DNA of 13,052 nt from an uncultured Clostridia bacterium (lineage in GTDB: Bacteria > Bacillota > Clostridia > Oscillospirales > Ruminococcaceae), in contig CAMEYZ010000045.1 in NCBI GenBank assembly GCA_945947715.1, positions 1 through 13,052 of the forward strand, in the 5' to 3' direction. Both the position numbers and the translations under genes were made by a program. A model generated the notes under the pieces. That model was not told where the DNA came from and searched no databases. It saw only the letters and a list, made by a program, of their open reading frames with translations. Position 1 is the first letter of the stretch. Every line of letters starts with the position of its first letter. Positions 12,662-13,052 of the stretch are shown one piece after another.

Positions 12662-13052
12662 TCACTTTATAAAGTTGATGATTATCATCGCAATTCCGAG
12701 AGCAGCAAGTCCGAAGCCCAGCGCACGGTTCATAGTCTCCTCCGAGGCCTTGTTTGCAAATTTCGACGTAATCGCCGCTCCTATGAGCGTAAACAGTATG
12801 CACATGATAAGTATGGAATAATCGGGGATTCCTCCGCCGACAGCAAAGTGAGATACTGCTCCTGTCAGCGCAGTAAAGGCCATAATGAACACACTTGTCC
12901 CCACTGCAGTCTTAAGCTCATAGCCCAGCACGCTCACCAGCACCAGGAGCATCATCATACCGCCGCCTGCTCCCACAAAGCCGCAAATAAAGCCTACTGC
13001 CATTCCGCAGATTATCGACTGGATAACAGCCTTTTTCCTGCTTCTTGTCTGA
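12662..13052 (-). CDS. TauE/SafE-type membrane transporter, C-terminal half (partial)
   Basis: The reading frame is open from the window edge, so only the last 129 or so residues are present. An internal ATG at 13003 is not the likely start. The fragment begins with a basic stretch (QTRSRKKAVIQ) and then has the family repeat GFICGFVGAGGGMMMLLVLV. After it come LKTAVGTSVFIMAFTALTGAVSH, two further hydrophobic helices and the closing helix GLAALGIAMIIINFI. TauE/SafE proteins (about 250 residues) have two such halves, each with a G-x-G-GGG loop, and this is the second. Members export sulfite or organosulfonates, but many are uncharacterised, so the substrate is open. A terminator follows the stop, with a palindromic repeat between them. 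Confidence 0.8.
   Translation of the reverse strand, partial: QTRSRKKAVIQSIICGMAVGFICGFVGAGGGMMMLLVLVSVLGYELKTAVGTSVFIMAFTALTGAVSHFAVGGGIPDYSILIMCILFTLIGAAITSKFANKASEETMNRALGFGLAALGIAMIIINFIK

Noticed and set aside
1..13052. CRISPR array, insertion-sequence transposase, prophage or defence gene
   Set aside because: No regularly spaced repeats with spacers, transposase motifs, phage proteins or known defence domains were found in any frame.

Overview
The window looks like chromosome of an anaerobic, fibre-degrading Clostridia member, most like Ruminococcus (Oscillospiraceae). This is inferred from gene style: an anaerobic-type tetrapyrrole cluster, a lipoprotein family-5 glycosidase with a Thr/Glu/Ala-rich linker, a small CP...QLGDTL protein typical of this group, AGGAGG ribosome sites and sigma-A promoters with 17-base spacers. 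No rRNA, tRNA, CRISPR array or transposase gene is visible.

Layout. Positions 53-8052 hold a minus-strand tetrapyrrole region: a 64-aa DUF6774-like gene, hemA, a precorrin-2 dehydrogenase, hemC, a cobA-hemD fusion and hemB. These are tightly packed or overlapping, and together take glutamyl-tRNA (with hemL) to uroporphyrinogen III, precorrin-2 and sirohydrochlorin. No hemE or later protoheme gene is in view, so the products are more likely siroheme and corrinoids. hemL, which would normally adjoin hemB, is split from it by about 1.3 kb containing an AT-rich plus-strand membrane-protein cassette with its own promoter and terminator, plus a possible gene remnant. hemL has its own promoter and a 22-codon upstream ORF. 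Positions 8053-8557 carry no convincing protein gene but look like a structured plus-strand RNA ending in a strong terminator. Next come a HAD phosphatase (minus) divergent from a GH5 glucanase (plus), then a TetR regulator/cation-proton antiporter operon (minus) with two operator-like palindromes at its promoter, and finally the 3' half of a TauE/SafE-type membrane transporter running off the window.

The most notable find is a 97-base palindromic repeat inside hemC (5421-5517). It appears to be an in-frame insertion of 93 bases (31 codons) with TA or TTAA repeated at each end, adding about 31 residues to porphobilinogen deaminase where the family normally has a short connection. A 28-base palindrome after the TauE-like gene (12634-12661) has the same terminal arms, including one compensated base pair and the same internal mismatch. 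It is probably a minimal member of the same family. This resembles the protein-coding palindromic elements known from Rickettsia. I infer a small TA-targeting mobile repeat able to insert inside essential genes without breaking them.
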